NCBI RefSeq assembly: GCF_025290835.2
Contig: NZ_JAOCQD020000004.1
Location: forward strand, 186,001 to 250,000
From: Aquabacterium sp. OR-4
GTDB lineage: Bacteria; Pseudomonadota; Gammaproteobacteria; Burkholderiales; Burkholderiaceae_C
DNA length: 64,000 bases
Direction of reading: 5' to 3'
In this document: piece by piece, positions 19,635 to 28,955 of the stretch
Layout of the letters: every line of letters starts with the position of its first letter
How positions within the stretch are numbered: the first letter of the stretch is position 1
The notes under the pieces: model-generated
The model's database searches: none
What the model saw: the letters and a program-made list of their open reading frames with translations, nothing else
Told to the model about the DNA's origin: nothing
Translations under genes and position numbers: made by a program

Positions 19635-20489
19635 ATGAGCTTCGCCAACGTCACCACCCTGCCCGCCGCCGTTGCCGAAGGCCTGGCCGCCGGCACCCTG
19701 GCGCCCTACCTCGGCCCCGGCCTGCTGGCGCTGTGCGCCGGCAGCACGCCGCCGGCCGATCCGCTGGCCCTGGCCGGCGTGCTGTCCAGCAAGAGCTCGG
19801 TGCCGGGCAAGATCAAGAACCGCGTCACCGCCGTGGCCCAGTTCATCGAGAACTTCAAGCACCGCAAGACCCTGGTGGCGCTGATGACCGAGGCCTATGC
19901 CGCGCAGCCGGCGCCCTCGGCCCTGCACCAATGGCTGGCCGGGCTGCCCGTGCCGGTGATCGTCGACACCTGGTACGACGACACCGTGCGCATCGCCCTC
20001 ACCGCCGCCCGCGGCGCCGCGGGCTGGAGCGAGGTGCAGGGCCTGAGCCAGAGCGAGCACTTCGGCACCTGGGTGGGCTGGTACGCGGCCGACGGCAGCG
20101 CCAGCCCCGACGAGCTGGCCGCGCCCACCGTGCTCTACAAGCCCTGGGGCGGCCATGCGCCGGCCGGCAACTTTCTGATCTCGGACACCGACTTTGTCGA
20201 GGTGCTCACCGAGATCGACATCCAGACGCCCATTCCCGCGCTGGTGCAGTCGCGCCGCGCTGCGCTGGGCTTCGTGTTCCTGGGCTGCCGCTTCAATGAC
20301 CAGCTGCCGCGCGCCTTTGCGCGCCAGATCATGAAGCGCAGCGGCGGCCCGCACTACGCCGTGATGGCCGACGAGCCCACGCGCATGGAGGCCCGCTTTC
20401 TTGAAGAGCAGGGCATCACGCGCATCGCCATGTCGCTGGCCGATGTGGCCGCGCAGCTCGTTGCGAGCCCGGTGGCCCAGGCCGCCTGA
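19635..20489 (+). CDS. SIR2-like domain protein, nif-linked
   Basis: 284 residues. The start resembles the SIR2-like nucleotide-binding loop: LAAGTLAPYLGPGLLAL (compare GAGxS of sirtuin-like proteins), and the central part has VIVDTWYDD and HAPAGNFLISDTDF, with LGFVFLGCRFND near the end, as in SIR2_2 proteins that bind NAD. The zinc-binding Cys pairs of true deacetylases are missing. AGAAGGA precedes the ATG at 19635. Role in nitrogen fixation unknown; NAD sensing or hydrolysis is a possibility. Confidence 0.65.
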   Translation: MSFANVTTLPAAVAEGLAAGTLAPYLGPGLLALCAGSTPPADPLALAGVLSSKSSVPGKIKNRVTAVAQFIENFKHRKTLVALMTEAYAAQPAPSALHQWLAGLPVPVIVDTWYDDTVRIALTAARGAAGWSEVQGLSQSEHFGTWVGWYAADGSASPDELAAPTVLYKPWGGHAPAGNFLISDTDFVEVLTEIDIQTPIPALVQSRRAALGFVFLGCRFNDQLPRAFARQIMKRSGGPHYAVMADEPTRMEARFLEEQGITRIAMSLADVAAQLVASPVAQAA

Positions 20490-20557
20490 CTTGTCCGTCG
20501 ACGCGCCATTGCCAAAGAGCGCCGTCATTTCCACAGCCCCCCGCCAGGAGCATCACC

Positions 20558-20866
20558 ATGACCACCCTCACCCTGCAACCCTCCGGCAAGACCTTTGAGT
20601 TCGAAGCCGGCGCCAACCTGCTGCAGACCATCCTCGCCGCCGGCGAGCAGCTGATCAGCAAGTGCGGCGGCAATGCCAAGTGCGGCGCCTGCCACGTCTT
20701 TCTGAAGGAAGGCCGCAAGGGCGCCAGCAAGCTCACGCCCGACGAAAACGCCAAGCTCGACGCGATCGTCGGCGTCAGCAGCAAGTCGCGCCTGGCCTGC
20801 CAGGTCACGCTGCTGGGCACCGAGCCGGTGACGGTCGAGCTGCTCGGCGCCATGTCCGGGTTCTGA
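20558..20866 (+). CDS. [2Fe-2S] ferredoxin
   Basis: 102 residues of plant-type beta-grasp ferredoxin. The cluster ligands are C-x5-C-x2-C in CGGNAKCGACHVF at about 36-48 and a fourth Cys in SRLACQVTLLG near 84. It probably shuttles electrons between the FAD protein encoded next and another partner. GGAGCATCACC precedes the start. Similar ferredoxins occur in nif clusters as FdxB or Shethna-like proteins; I leave the symbol open. Confidence 0.85.
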   Translation: MTTLTLQPSGKTFEFEAGANLLQTILAAGEQLISKCGGNAKCGACHVFLKEGRKGASKLTPDENAKLDAIVGVSSKSRLACQVTLLGTEPVTVELLGAMSGF

Positions 20867-20881
20867 CGCCGAGTACCGACC

Positions 20882-22597
20882 ATGCCCCCCGTTGACGTCA
20901 TCCACGAGCTTGCCGTCATCGGCGGCGGCCTGGCCGGCCTGGCGCTGGCCCACAGCCTGCAAGCCCGCCGCGTCGACTGGGCCTTGTTCGAGGCCCGGCC
21001 GCGCCTGGGCGGGCGCATCCTCACCACGCACACGCCCGAGGGCCTGGCGGTGGATCTGGGCCCGGCCTGGTACTGGCCCGAGCGCCATCCGTCGATCGCC
21101 CGGCTGGTGGCCGACCTCGGCCTGGACAGCATTGCCCAGCCCGACGACGGCCGCGTGCTGCTGCTCGACGATCCCAACCGCCAGCCACGCGCGCTGGCCT
21201 TCGACGGCGCCACTGGCACGCTGGCCGCCAGCGAAGACACGCCGGCCACGCCCGGTGCGGTGCACGGCGGCGCACGGCGCCTGAGCGGCGGCATGCAAGG
21301 CCTGGTGCAGGCCCTCAGCCAGGCCTTGCCGGCCCAGCGCCTGAACCTGGGCCAGACCCTGCAGCGCGTGGCCGACCACGGCAGCCATGTCAGCCTGCTG
21401 TTCAGCGGCGCCGAGGGCAGCTACACGGTGCAGGCGCGCCGCGTGGTGCTGTGCCTGCCGCCGCGCGTGGCCGCCGAGCGCATCGCCTTCGAGCCGGCGC
21501 TGCCGGCCGACGTGCTGCAGGCCATGCAATCGACCCCCACCTGGATGGCCACCGCCGCCAAGGCCGCCGTGCCCTGCGCGCGCCCGGCCTGGCGCGAGGC
21601 CGGCCTCACCGGCAATGCCTGGGTCACGCACCCGCAGGCCGTGCTGGCCGAGGTGTACGACGCCGGGCCGGCACCCACCGCGGGCGCGGCCGCCGGCGCG
21701 GCCGCGCTGGCCGGCTTCGTGGCGCTGGGCGTGGCCCAGCGGGCGCAGTTCCGCGCCGGCATGCCGCTGCTCATCGACAGCCAGGTGACCATGCTGTTCG
21801 GCGCCGAGGCCGCCCCCGGCACGCCGCAGCTGCACGACTGGGCCACCGAGCCGCTGAGCTGCAGCACGCTCGATCTGGAACAGGAAGCCCTGGCCGGCGA
21901 GCACCCGCCCTATGGCGACACCGCGCTGCAGGGCGCGCTGTGGCAGGGCCGGTTGTGGCTGGGCGGCAGCGAGACGGCACGCCAGGGCGGCGGCTACCTC
22001 GAAGGCGCACTGGCCAGTGCCGGCCGCCTGCGCCGCCAGCTCAGCGAGGCCGCCAGCGGCGACACCCCACCGGCCGCCGCAGCCGATCCCGATCCCGAGC
22101 CCGAGCCTGCAGCGCTGAACCCCGCCACACCGCCAGCGGCCGAGGCCGCGCTGGCCCAGGCCCTGCAGCACTACACCGCCTGGGTGCAGCAGCGCCGCGA
22201 AGAGGCCTTCTCGCGCTACCGCCAGCAGCTGCACCAGTCGCTGTCGCAGCAGCAGGCCGAGCAGCTGACCCAGCGCGCGCTGCTGGGCGCGCTGGAGTCG
22301 CTGTACGACGAGGCCCTGGCCGAGCTGGCCGCGCTGCCCACGCCCACCCACCACCTGCCGGTGCAGGCCGGGCGCCACACGCTCACGCCGCAGGTGCTGC
22401 AGCCCTTCATGGGCCTGGCCGACGAGCTGCTGGCCGAGGCGCTGCGCTTCAATGCCACCAGCTGCGCGCTGTCGAACTTTCCGTTCGAGCACCGGCCCGA
22501 TGGCGAGTACGTGCGCGTGATCCGGCGTGATCTGGCCGCCGCCTGGCAGTCCTTCGCACTCGGCGCCAACCAGCAGCTGCAACAGAGGCCCGCATGA
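20882..22597 (+). CDS. FAD-dependent oxidoreductase (amine-oxidase-like)
   Basis: 571 residues. The N-terminal FAD site is clear: LAVIGGGLAGLALAHSLQ and the second Rossmann strand ending FEARPRLGGRILT, the GRxxT motif of the flavin amine oxidase family. The last 170 residues are an extra helical domain rich in Gln and Ala (about 400-571), absent from ordinary members. Its stop overlaps the next gene's ATG (ATGA), so the flavoprotein and the Fe-S protein are coupled and probably form one electron-transfer unit. Confidence 0.75.
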   Translation: MPPVDVIHELAVIGGGLAGLALAHSLQARRVDWALFEARPRLGGRILTTHTPEGLAVDLGPAWYWPERHPSIARLVADLGLDSIAQPDDGRVLLLDDPNRQPRALAFDGATGTLAASEDTPATPGAVHGGARRLSGGMQGLVQALSQALPAQRLNLGQTLQRVADHGSHVSLLFSGAEGSYTVQARRVVLCLPPRVAAERIAFEPALPADVLQAMQSTPTWMATAAKAAVPCARPAWREAGLTGNAWVTHPQAVLAEVYDAGPAPTAGAAAGAAALAGFVALGVAQRAQFRAGMPLLIDSQVTMLFGAEAAPGTPQLHDWATEPLSCSTLDLEQEALAGEHPPYGDTALQGALWQGRLWLGGSETARQGGGYLEGALASAGRLRRQLSEAASGDTPPAAAADPDPEPEPAALNPATPPAAEAALAQALQHYTAWVQQRREEAFSRYRQQLHQSLSQQQAEQLTQRALLGALESLYDEALAELAALPTPTHHLPVQAGRHTLTPQVLQPFMGLADELLAEALRFNATSCALSNFPFEHRPDGEYVRVIRRDLAAAWQSFALGANQQLQQRPA

Positions 22598-24075
22598 AGC
22601 TGGCGCTGGACTGGCGCGCCTACGACGGCTACGGCGAGGGCGATGCCTACGCCGCCGTGCCCAAGCGCGGCGAGGGCTTCGGCAAGGCGGCCGCGCTGTG
22701 CATCGGCAGCCGCCAATGCCAGAAGGCGCGCGGCGAGGCCGGCGACAAGGGCGTGATGTGCCCCAGCTACCGCATCCGCCACGATGAGCTGCACAGCACC
22801 CGCGGCCGCGCCGCGCTGCTGCGTCGGGCGCTGGATGGCGAGCTGGGCGAGGCCGCCTTCGCCGGCCCCGAGCTGGCCGCAGCGATGGATCTGTGCGTGG
22901 CCTGCAAGGGCTGCAAGCGCGAGTGCCCCAATGGCGTGGACATGGCCGCGCTGCGCGCCGAAACCCTGGCCCAGCGCTGGCTGGCGCAGCCGCCGCCGCG
23001 CCGCACCCGCCTGTTTGCCACGCTGCCGCAATGGCTGCCGCGCGTGGCCGCGCTGCCCGGCCTGCGCGGCCTGATCACGCTGCGCAACCGCCTGCCGCTG
23101 CTGGCACGGCTGGGTGAGCGGCTCACCGGCATCGCGGCCCGGCGCTCGCTGCCGCTGCCCGCGGCCCGGCCCTTTCACCGCCGGCTTGCGGCGCACACGG
23201 CCGACTCGCCCCACACATCCCACACATCCCACACCCCCCACACGCCCCAAACAGCCAGCACGGCCGCCGCAAACGCCCTCGCGGCGGCCGCGGCCGCGGC
23301 ACCCGCGGTGCCGGCCCCGCGCGAGGTGGCGCTGCTGGTCGACTGCTTTGCCAACCACCTCGACCCCGCCGTGGCCGAGGCCGGCGTGGCCGTGCTGCGC
23401 GCGGCCGGCCTGGTGGTGCATCCGGTGGTGGCCGCGGCGGGCCATGCCGCGCTGTGCTGCGGCCGTGCCGCGTGGTCGGCCGGCTTCGTCGGCCAGGCGC
23501 GCGAGCAGGCGCGCGCGCTGCTGGCCGCACTGGCGCCGCACCTGGCTGCCGGCCGGCCGGTGATCGGCCTGGAGCCCTCGTGCCTGAGCATGCTGCGCGA
23601 CGAGATCAACCTGATGGGGCTGGACGCGCAGGCCGTGCAGCACTTGGGCCGCCAGGCGCTGATGCTGGAGGAGTATCTGGCCCGCGAGCTGGAGGCCAAG
23701 CGCCTGGCCCTGCCGCTGCAGCCGCTGCCGGCCACCGCGCTGGTGCACGGCCACTGCCACCAGAAGGCCTTCGGCACGCTGAAGAGCATGCGCAAGCTGC
23801 TGGCCCTGGTGCCCAAGCTGCAGGTGCAGTGGATCGAATCCAGCTGCTGCGGCATGGCCGGCAGCTTTGGCTACGAGGCCGAGCACCATGCCGACTCGCT
23901 GGCCATGGCCGAGCTGGCCCTGCTGCCCGCCGTGCGCGCCGCCGCGCCCGAGGCCTTGCTGGTGGCCAGCGGCACCAGCTGCCGCCACCAGATCCGCGAT
24001 GGCGCGCAGCGCGAAAGCATGCACCTGGCGCAGCTGCTGCAGGCCGCCCTGCCGGTGCCGGGAGCCCCGGCGTGA
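22594..24075 (+). CDS. (Fe-S)-binding protein with CCG domains
   Basis: 493 residues. The first part has two Cys clusters: CIGSRQCQKARG with VMCPSY, and CVACKGCKRECPNG near residue 107. These look like the 4Fe-4S sites of the C-terminal part of D-lactate or glycolate dehydrogenases. The second part has two CCG-type halves: AALCCGRAAWS near 290 and ESSCCGMAGSFGYE near 415, plus HGHCHQKAFG. Such domains bind clusters or act as subunits of heterodisulfide-type reductases. A His-Thr-Ser-Pro-rich linker lies at about 206-222. Confidence 0.75.
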   Translation: MKLALDWRAYDGYGEGDAYAAVPKRGEGFGKAAALCIGSRQCQKARGEAGDKGVMCPSYRIRHDELHSTRGRAALLRRALDGELGEAAFAGPELAAAMDLCVACKGCKRECPNGVDMAALRAETLAQRWLAQPPPRRTRLFATLPQWLPRVAALPGLRGLITLRNRLPLLARLGERLTGIAARRSLPLPAARPFHRRLAAHTADSPHTSHTSHTPHTPQTASTAAANALAAAAAAAPAVPAPREVALLVDCFANHLDPAVAEAGVAVLRAAGLVVHPVVAAAGHAALCCGRAAWSAGFVGQAREQARALLAALAPHLAAGRPVIGLEPSCLSMLRDEINLMGLDAQAVQHLGRQALMLEEYLARELEAKRLALPLQPLPATALVHGHCHQKAFGTLKSMRKLLALVPKLQVQWIESSCCGMAGSFGYEAEHHADSLAMAELALLPAVRAAAPEALLVASGTSCRHQIRDGAQRESMHLAQLLQAALPVPGAPA

Positions 24076-25556
24076 CCCTGCTGGCCACGCCGCACCGCTT
24101 TGCCGCGCTGGGCGCGCCCATCGTGCAGCCGGCCACGGCCACGCCGCTGCCGGCACCGCAGCTGCTGTGGCACCAGCCCGGCCTGGCCGAAGGCCTGGGC
24201 CTGCCCGCCCCGTGGTGCGCCGGTGCCACCGGCCTGGCGCTGCTGTCGGGTGAGCTGGCCTGGCCTGGCTACCCGGCGGTGGCCAGTGCCTATGCCGGCC
24301 ACCAGTTCGGCCGCTACAGCCCGCAGCTGGGCGATGGCCGCGCCCTGCTGCTGGCCGAGCTGCACACGCCGCAGGGCCGGCAGGAGCTGCAGCTCAAGGG
24401 CGCCGGCATCACGCCCTTTGCGCGTGGCGGCGATGGCCGCGCGGTGCTGCGATCCACGCTGCGCGAGGCGCTGGCCTGCGAGGCCCTGCATGCGCTGGGC
24501 GTGCCCAGCACGCGCGCGCTGGCCGTGGTGGCCTCGCCGCTGCAGGTGCTGCGCGACGAGCAGGCCGAAACCACCGCCGTGCTGTGCCGCGTGGCGCCCA
24601 GCTTTGTGCGCTTCGGTCATTTCGAGTTTCTGGCCCGCCAGGGCGATGCCCGGCATCTGCAGCGCCTGGCCGACTGGGTGGCCACCCAGCTGTTCGGCCT
24701 GCCGGACGACGCCGCGCTGCCGGCACCGCAGCGCCACGCCGCCTGGCTGCGCGAGGTGGCCACGCGCAGCGCCCGCCTGGTGGCCCAGTGGCAGACGCTG
24801 GGCTTCTGCCACGGCGTGCTCAACACCGACAACTGCGCGCTGCTGGGCCTCACACTCGACTACGGGCCCTTTGGCTTTGTGGAGCGCTACCGGCCGCACC
24901 ACATCCCCAATGCGTCAGACACCGACGGCCGCTACCGCCTTGAAGCCCAGCCGGCCGTGATGCGCTGGAACCTCGAGCGCCTGCTGGCCGCCTGCCAGGG
25001 CCTGCTGGGCGACGATGCCAACTCTGCCGCCGACTCCGCCGCCGGGCACACCACCGCGGTGCTGGCCGCGTACGACAGCGCCTATGCGCAGACGGTGATG
25101 GCGCGCTGGGCCGCCAAGCTGGGCCTGGCCACGGTGCAGCCGGGCGATGACCGCCTGGTGCTGCGCTGGCTCAAGCTGCTGCAGCAGGGCCGTGCCGATT
25201 TCACCGCCAGCTTTCGCGCGCTGGGCGAGCAGCCGCCTGCCGCCCTGCGCGAGCGCTTCGGCGCCGCCGCCCCGGCCTTCGACGCCTGGGCGCAAGACTG
25301 GCAGGCCCGCCTGGCCGCGCAGGGCGAGCCCGCGGCCGTGGTGCGCGAGCGCCAGCGCCTGGCCAATCCGCGCCATGTGCTGCGGACCCACCTGGCGCAG
25401 GCCGTCATCCAGGCCGCGCAGGCGGGTGATGCCGCGCCGCTGCAGCGCCTGATGGCCGTGCTGGCCCGCCCCTTCGACGACCAGCCCGGCGCCGACGACC
25501 TGGCCGCCCCGCCGCCGGCCGGCACGCCGGTGGCCGAGCTCAGCTGCTCGGCCTGA
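24072..25556 (+). CDS. selO: Protein adenylyltransferase SelO (YdiU family)
   Basis: 494 residues from a GTG whose second and third bases form part of the stop of the preceding gene (GTGA). SelO is a pseudokinase-fold enzyme that transfers AMP to Ser, Thr or Tyr of target proteins, known to respond to redox stress. Visible are LKGAGITPFARGGDGRAVLR at about 116-135, LREALACEALHALGVPSTRAL, RFGHFEF and HGVLNTDN with LTLDYGPFGF, the metal and nucleotide site. It ends in ELSCSA, keeping the C-terminal Cys of the family. Its place in a nif-side redox operon is unusual. Confidence 0.9.
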   Translation: MTLLATPHRFAALGAPIVQPATATPLPAPQLLWHQPGLAEGLGLPAPWCAGATGLALLSGELAWPGYPAVASAYAGHQFGRYSPQLGDGRALLLAELHTPQGRQELQLKGAGITPFARGGDGRAVLRSTLREALACEALHALGVPSTRALAVVASPLQVLRDEQAETTAVLCRVAPSFVRFGHFEFLARQGDARHLQRLADWVATQLFGLPDDAALPAPQRHAAWLREVATRSARLVAQWQTLGFCHGVLNTDNCALLGLTLDYGPFGFVERYRPHHIPNASDTDGRYRLEAQPAVMRWNLERLLAACQGLLGDDANSAADSAAGHTTAVLAAYDSAYAQTVMARWAAKLGLATVQPGDDRLVLRWLKLLQQGRADFTASFRALGEQPPAALRERFGAAAPAFDAWAQDWQARLAAQGEPAAVVRERQRLANPRHVLRTHLAQAVIQAAQAGDAAPLQRLMAVLARPFDDQPGADDLAAPPPAGTPVAELSCSA

Positions 25557-25590
25557 CGACACCCCCTTCACCCGCCGGGTTCCCACCGCC

Positions 25591-27372
25591 ATGAAACTCC
25601 AGCTTGACCGCCCCCAGGTGCTGGCCCTGGCCCAGGCCTTTCCCACGCTGCAGATGCTGCAGGACCAGTTGCGCTACGGCCACCGCATCGAGCTCAGTGC
25701 CGGCAGCCTGCCGCTGGATGCGCTGGACATGCTGGCCCGCCTGTACGACCAGGCCGGCGCCGCGCTGATCGGCCGCGCCGCCCAGCTGCGCGCGCTGGTG
25801 GCCGCGCTGCGTGAAGGCGCCTGCGAGCCGCGCTTTGCGCCCGGCAGCGAGATCGAGGCGCTGCTGCCGGCCCTCGTTTCCTACCTGATGAAAAACGCGG
25901 CAGCCCATGGCGGCCGCGGCTGGCTGTTTGCCGCCAACACCGACGGCAAGCCGCTGCCGTGGGTGGTGACGCGCATCGACTACGTCAGCGGTTCATCCGA
26001 AGAAAACGCCAAGCTGATGGTCGAGCTGAAGGCCCAGGCCAAGGCCTCGGTGCTGAGCCAGACGCTGCGCCTGGCCGATGCGGATCTGCGCGCGCTGGCC
26101 GGCCCGCTGGAGGCCGGCCCCACCATCGCCGAGCTGCTGGCCGCCAAGGGCTTCTTGAAAGAGACGCCCGAGCTGCTGGCCGCCAACGACGCCACCGCCG
26201 AGCGCTACGTGGCCTGGCGCGGCCGCTACGGCGCGATGTTCAATGCCAGCGGCACCGGCTTCCATGCCGAAGACCCGAACGCCACACACCGCGACACCGA
26301 CTGGAGCCGCAAGGACCAGATCGTGCTGGCCTCGGGCGGCGGCAGCGCCAGGCTGGTCAACGACGAAGGCATCCTGCCGCCGCGCGCCGCGCTGCTGGAT
26401 GCGCCGGGCGACATCCTGGGCCCCTACCTGCGCAAGGCCGGCAAGAGCAGTGACTTCGAGTACGAGCGCGAGGCCACCGATCTGAAGAACCAGCTGCAGG
26501 CCCTGGACAGCGCCGGCACATCGCTGTTCACGCGGCTGCCGGTGCATGGCTACCTGTTCATGTTCCACCTCGAGCTGCACCAGCACCTGTGGGTGCATGT
26601 GGACGACATGCAGCCGCATGTGTACTCGCCCGAGCTGAAGGGCAAGCTGGTGCTGCCGCGCGAACAGACCGACCTGATCGACATCCTCACCGCCGAGATG
26701 GACGTGCTGATGGACGACGTGGTGGCCGGCAAGGGCGGCGGCACCACGGTGCTGTGCGCCGGGCCGCCGGGCGTGGGCAAGACGCTCACCGCCGAGGTGT
26801 ATGCCGAGGTCATCGCCCGGCCGCTGTACCGCGTGCATTCGGGCCAGCTGGGCCTGAACGTGGCGCAGATGGAGCAGGCGTTGAAGGAGGCGCTCACCCG
26901 CGCCCAGCGCTGGGGCGCGGTGATGCTGATCGACGAGGCCGATGTCTACATCCGCAAGCGCAGCGACGACATCGCGGCCAATGCCGTGGTGGGCGTGTTC
27001 CTGCGCGTGCTGGAGTACTTTGACGGCCTGCTGTTCCTCACCACCAACCGCATCGACGACATCGACGAGGCCATCGTCAGCCGCTGCATTGCGCTGATCC
27101 GCTACCACGCGCCCGACCAGGCCGCGCGCGAGCGCATCTGGCGCGTGATGGCGCAGCAGTTCGAGCTGCCCATCGACGACGCGCTGGTCAGCACCCTGGC
27201 CGCCACCTACCCGCAGGCCAGCGGCCGCGACATCAAGGGCCTGGCCAAGCTGGTGGCCAAGACCTGCCGGCACCAGAACCAGCCGCCCACGCTGGCGGTG
27301 TTTGCGCGCTGCGCGCTGTTTCGTGCGCTGGATGCGCAGGCGGTGGACGAGCCGGCTTTGGCGGGGGGCTGA
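25591..27372 (+). CDS. AAA-family ATPase
   Basis: 593 residues. The first 330 residues have no domain I recognise. The C-terminal AAA module has Walker A GPPGVGKT at about 390-397, Walker B MLIDEAD at about 445, sensor 1 LTTNR near 480 and an arginine-finger region AIVSRCIAL. It is most like AAA proteins that remodel partner proteins. RBS is weak; the gene follows selO by 34 bases. It may act as a chaperone for a nif or redox protein in the same operon. Confidence 0.8.
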   Translation: MKLQLDRPQVLALAQAFPTLQMLQDQLRYGHRIELSAGSLPLDALDMLARLYDQAGAALIGRAAQLRALVAALREGACEPRFAPGSEIEALLPALVSYLMKNAAAHGGRGWLFAANTDGKPLPWVVTRIDYVSGSSEENAKLMVELKAQAKASVLSQTLRLADADLRALAGPLEAGPTIAELLAAKGFLKETPELLAANDATAERYVAWRGRYGAMFNASGTGFHAEDPNATHRDTDWSRKDQIVLASGGGSARLVNDEGILPPRAALLDAPGDILGPYLRKAGKSSDFEYEREATDLKNQLQALDSAGTSLFTRLPVHGYLFMFHLELHQHLWVHVDDMQPHVYSPELKGKLVLPREQTDLIDILTAEMDVLMDDVVAGKGGGTTVLCAGPPGVGKTLTAEVYAEVIARPLYRVHSGQLGLNVAQMEQALKEALTRAQRWGAVMLIDEADVYIRKRSDDIAANAVVGVFLRVLEYFDGLLFLTTNRIDDIDEAIVSRCIALIRYHAPDQAARERIWRVMAQQFELPIDDALVSTLAATYPQASGRDIKGLAKLVAKTCRHQNQPPTLAVFARCALFRALDAQAVDEPALAGG

Positions 27373-27373
27373 C

Positions 27374-27730
27374 ATGTACCACCGCTCGCTCTACGAGATC
27401 GTGATCGACTGTGGCAAGGCCATCCGCAAGCTGACGGCCGAGATGCAGGACGAAGGCGAGCTCTTCGCCAGCGCGCTGACGCTGCGCGCCGTGGAGGCGC
27501 AGCTGCTGATCATGGCGCACACGCTGGGCAATGTGACGCCGGTGCTGCACCAGAAGCTGGCCCAGGTGGACTGGCTGGGCTGGAGCGCGCTGCACGAGAA
27601 GCTGCGCCACGGCATCCAGCCGCGGCGCGAGGAGATCTGGTATGCGGTGAACGGCCTGGTGCCGCAGACCTTGGACCTGCTCACCGAGCTGCGCCGCAAG
27701 CAGCCGGTGTGGTTCGGCATTGAATACTGA
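27374..27730 (+). CDS. HepT-like small helical protein
   Basis: 118 residues, all helical. The C-terminal part, WSALHEKLRHGIQPRREEIWYAV split across two helices, resembles the HEPN/HepT pattern in which R-x4-6-H forms an RNase site; here RH are adjacent, so the motif is degenerate and RNase activity doubtful. One base separates it from the AAA gene, so the two are surely co-translated. A regulator or partner of the ATPase is a fair guess. Confidence 0.5.
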   Translation: MYHRSLYEIVIDCGKAIRKLTAEMQDEGELFASALTLRAVEAQLLIMAHTLGNVTPVLHQKLAQVDWLGWSALHEKLRHGIQPRREEIWYAVNGLVPQTLDLLTELRRKQPVWFGIEY

Positions 27731-27745
27731 AATGGGACACCCGGC

Positions 27746-27779
27746 CTCGCGGGTACGCGAGTCCACCCGCCGGGCGGGT
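27746..27779. terminator. Hairpins after the HepT-like gene
   Basis: CTCGCG-ggta-CGCGAG (27746-27761) followed by a second GC-rich inverted repeat ACCCGCCGGGCGGGT. They end the run that started at 18272 and separate it from the luciferase-like gene. No T tract follows. Confidence 0.4.
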
Positions 27780-27845
27780 TGGCCGGCCGGCTTCGGAGCG
27801 GCCGGGCGCTCGGCCGGCTGCCGCATCACGATGGAGTTTTGACTC

Positions 27846-28829
27846 ATGGCCATACCTGACCTGGGCTATCTGGCCCTCAGCGAGAACCCCAGCGCCGAGG
27901 CCGGCCGCGCGCTGATCCGCCAGTTCGTGCTGGTGCGCGAGGCCGACCGCATGGGCTACGACGACATCTGGCTGGGCGAGCACCATGCCGATGGCAGCTG
28001 GCCGCAAAGCGCCATCGTGGCCTTGCTGGGGCATCTGTCGGCGGCATCGACCAAGGCGCGCATCGGCGCGCTGCCGCTGCTGCCGGCGCTGCGCCAGGCC
28101 CAGCCGCTGGCCGAAGACCTGGCCACGCTGGATCTGCTGGCCAAGGGCCGGCTGGAACTGGCCGTGGCCAGCGGCGCGGCGCAGCCGGCCGTGCTGGCCG
28201 CGCATGGCCTCACGCCCGCCAAGGCGCGCGAGCGCCTCCTCACAGTGATGGCCGAGCTGCAGCAGATCCTGGCCACCAAGGCGCCGCTCGACTCGGGCCC
28301 CGGCACCGCCGACCTGGTGCCCGCCCCGGGCCGCGCACAGCTGCCCACCTGGCTGGCCGCCGACGACGAGGCCAGCCTGCGCCATGCCGGCGCGCAGGGC
28401 TGGGGCGTGGTGTCTGCCGCCACGCACACGCTGGCCCGCGTGCAGCGCGCCCACGGCATCGCCAGCCAGGCGGCGGCCGCTGCCGGCCTGGCCGCCCCGC
28501 CGCTGCTGCTGGCGCGCTTTGCCTGCAGCGCCGACACGCATGAGGCCGCGGTGGCCATCGCCCGCCCCTACCTGGAAAGCTTTGCCCAGCGCGCCAAGGC
28601 CGCGGGCTGGGGTGCCGACCTCGCGCGATCGCTGGCCACCAACCCCGAGGCCCTGCTGGCCGAATCGCTGGTGGGCAGCCATGCCGAGGTGGCGCAGCGC
28701 TTCAGCGCGCTGGCCAGCACGCACGGCGCCAGCCGCGTGGCCATCGTGCCCACCTCGGGCCAGTTCGACACGCACAAGCACATCCTCGCCGCCTTCGTCG
28801 ACGAGGTGCGGCCGCTGCTGGACGACTGA
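27846..28829 (+). CDS. Luciferase-like monooxygenase family protein
   Basis: 327 residues, TIM-barrel LLM type: LGYLALSENPSAEAG at the start, WLGEHHADGSWP near 40, LDLLAKGRLELAVASGA near 98, and GWGVVSAA. These proteins use reduced flavin or F420 on small organic substrates. It stands alone between the nif accessory run and a membrane protein. The substrate cannot be read from the sequence. Confidence 0.8.
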   Translation: MAIPDLGYLALSENPSAEAGRALIRQFVLVREADRMGYDDIWLGEHHADGSWPQSAIVALLGHLSAASTKARIGALPLLPALRQAQPLAEDLATLDLLAKGRLELAVASGAAQPAVLAAHGLTPAKARERLLTVMAELQQILATKAPLDSGPGTADLVPAPGRAQLPTWLAADDEASLRHAGAQGWGVVSAATHTLARVQRAHGIASQAAAAAGLAAPPLLLARFACSADTHEAAVAIARPYLESFAQRAKAAGWGADLARSLATNPEALLAESLVGSHAEVAQRFSALASTHGASRVAIVPTSGQFDTHKHILAAFVDEVRPLLDD

Positions 28830-28955
28830 AGGCACCGGCGTGGGGCGGGGTATCGGGGTGGAGAGTGGGTGGGCTGAGCTTGGCCTCGGGGTTCGGCGCC
28901 TTGCCTGCCACCCCGGCACGGCGCACCATCACCGCTCTGCTGTTCGGAGTCCGCC

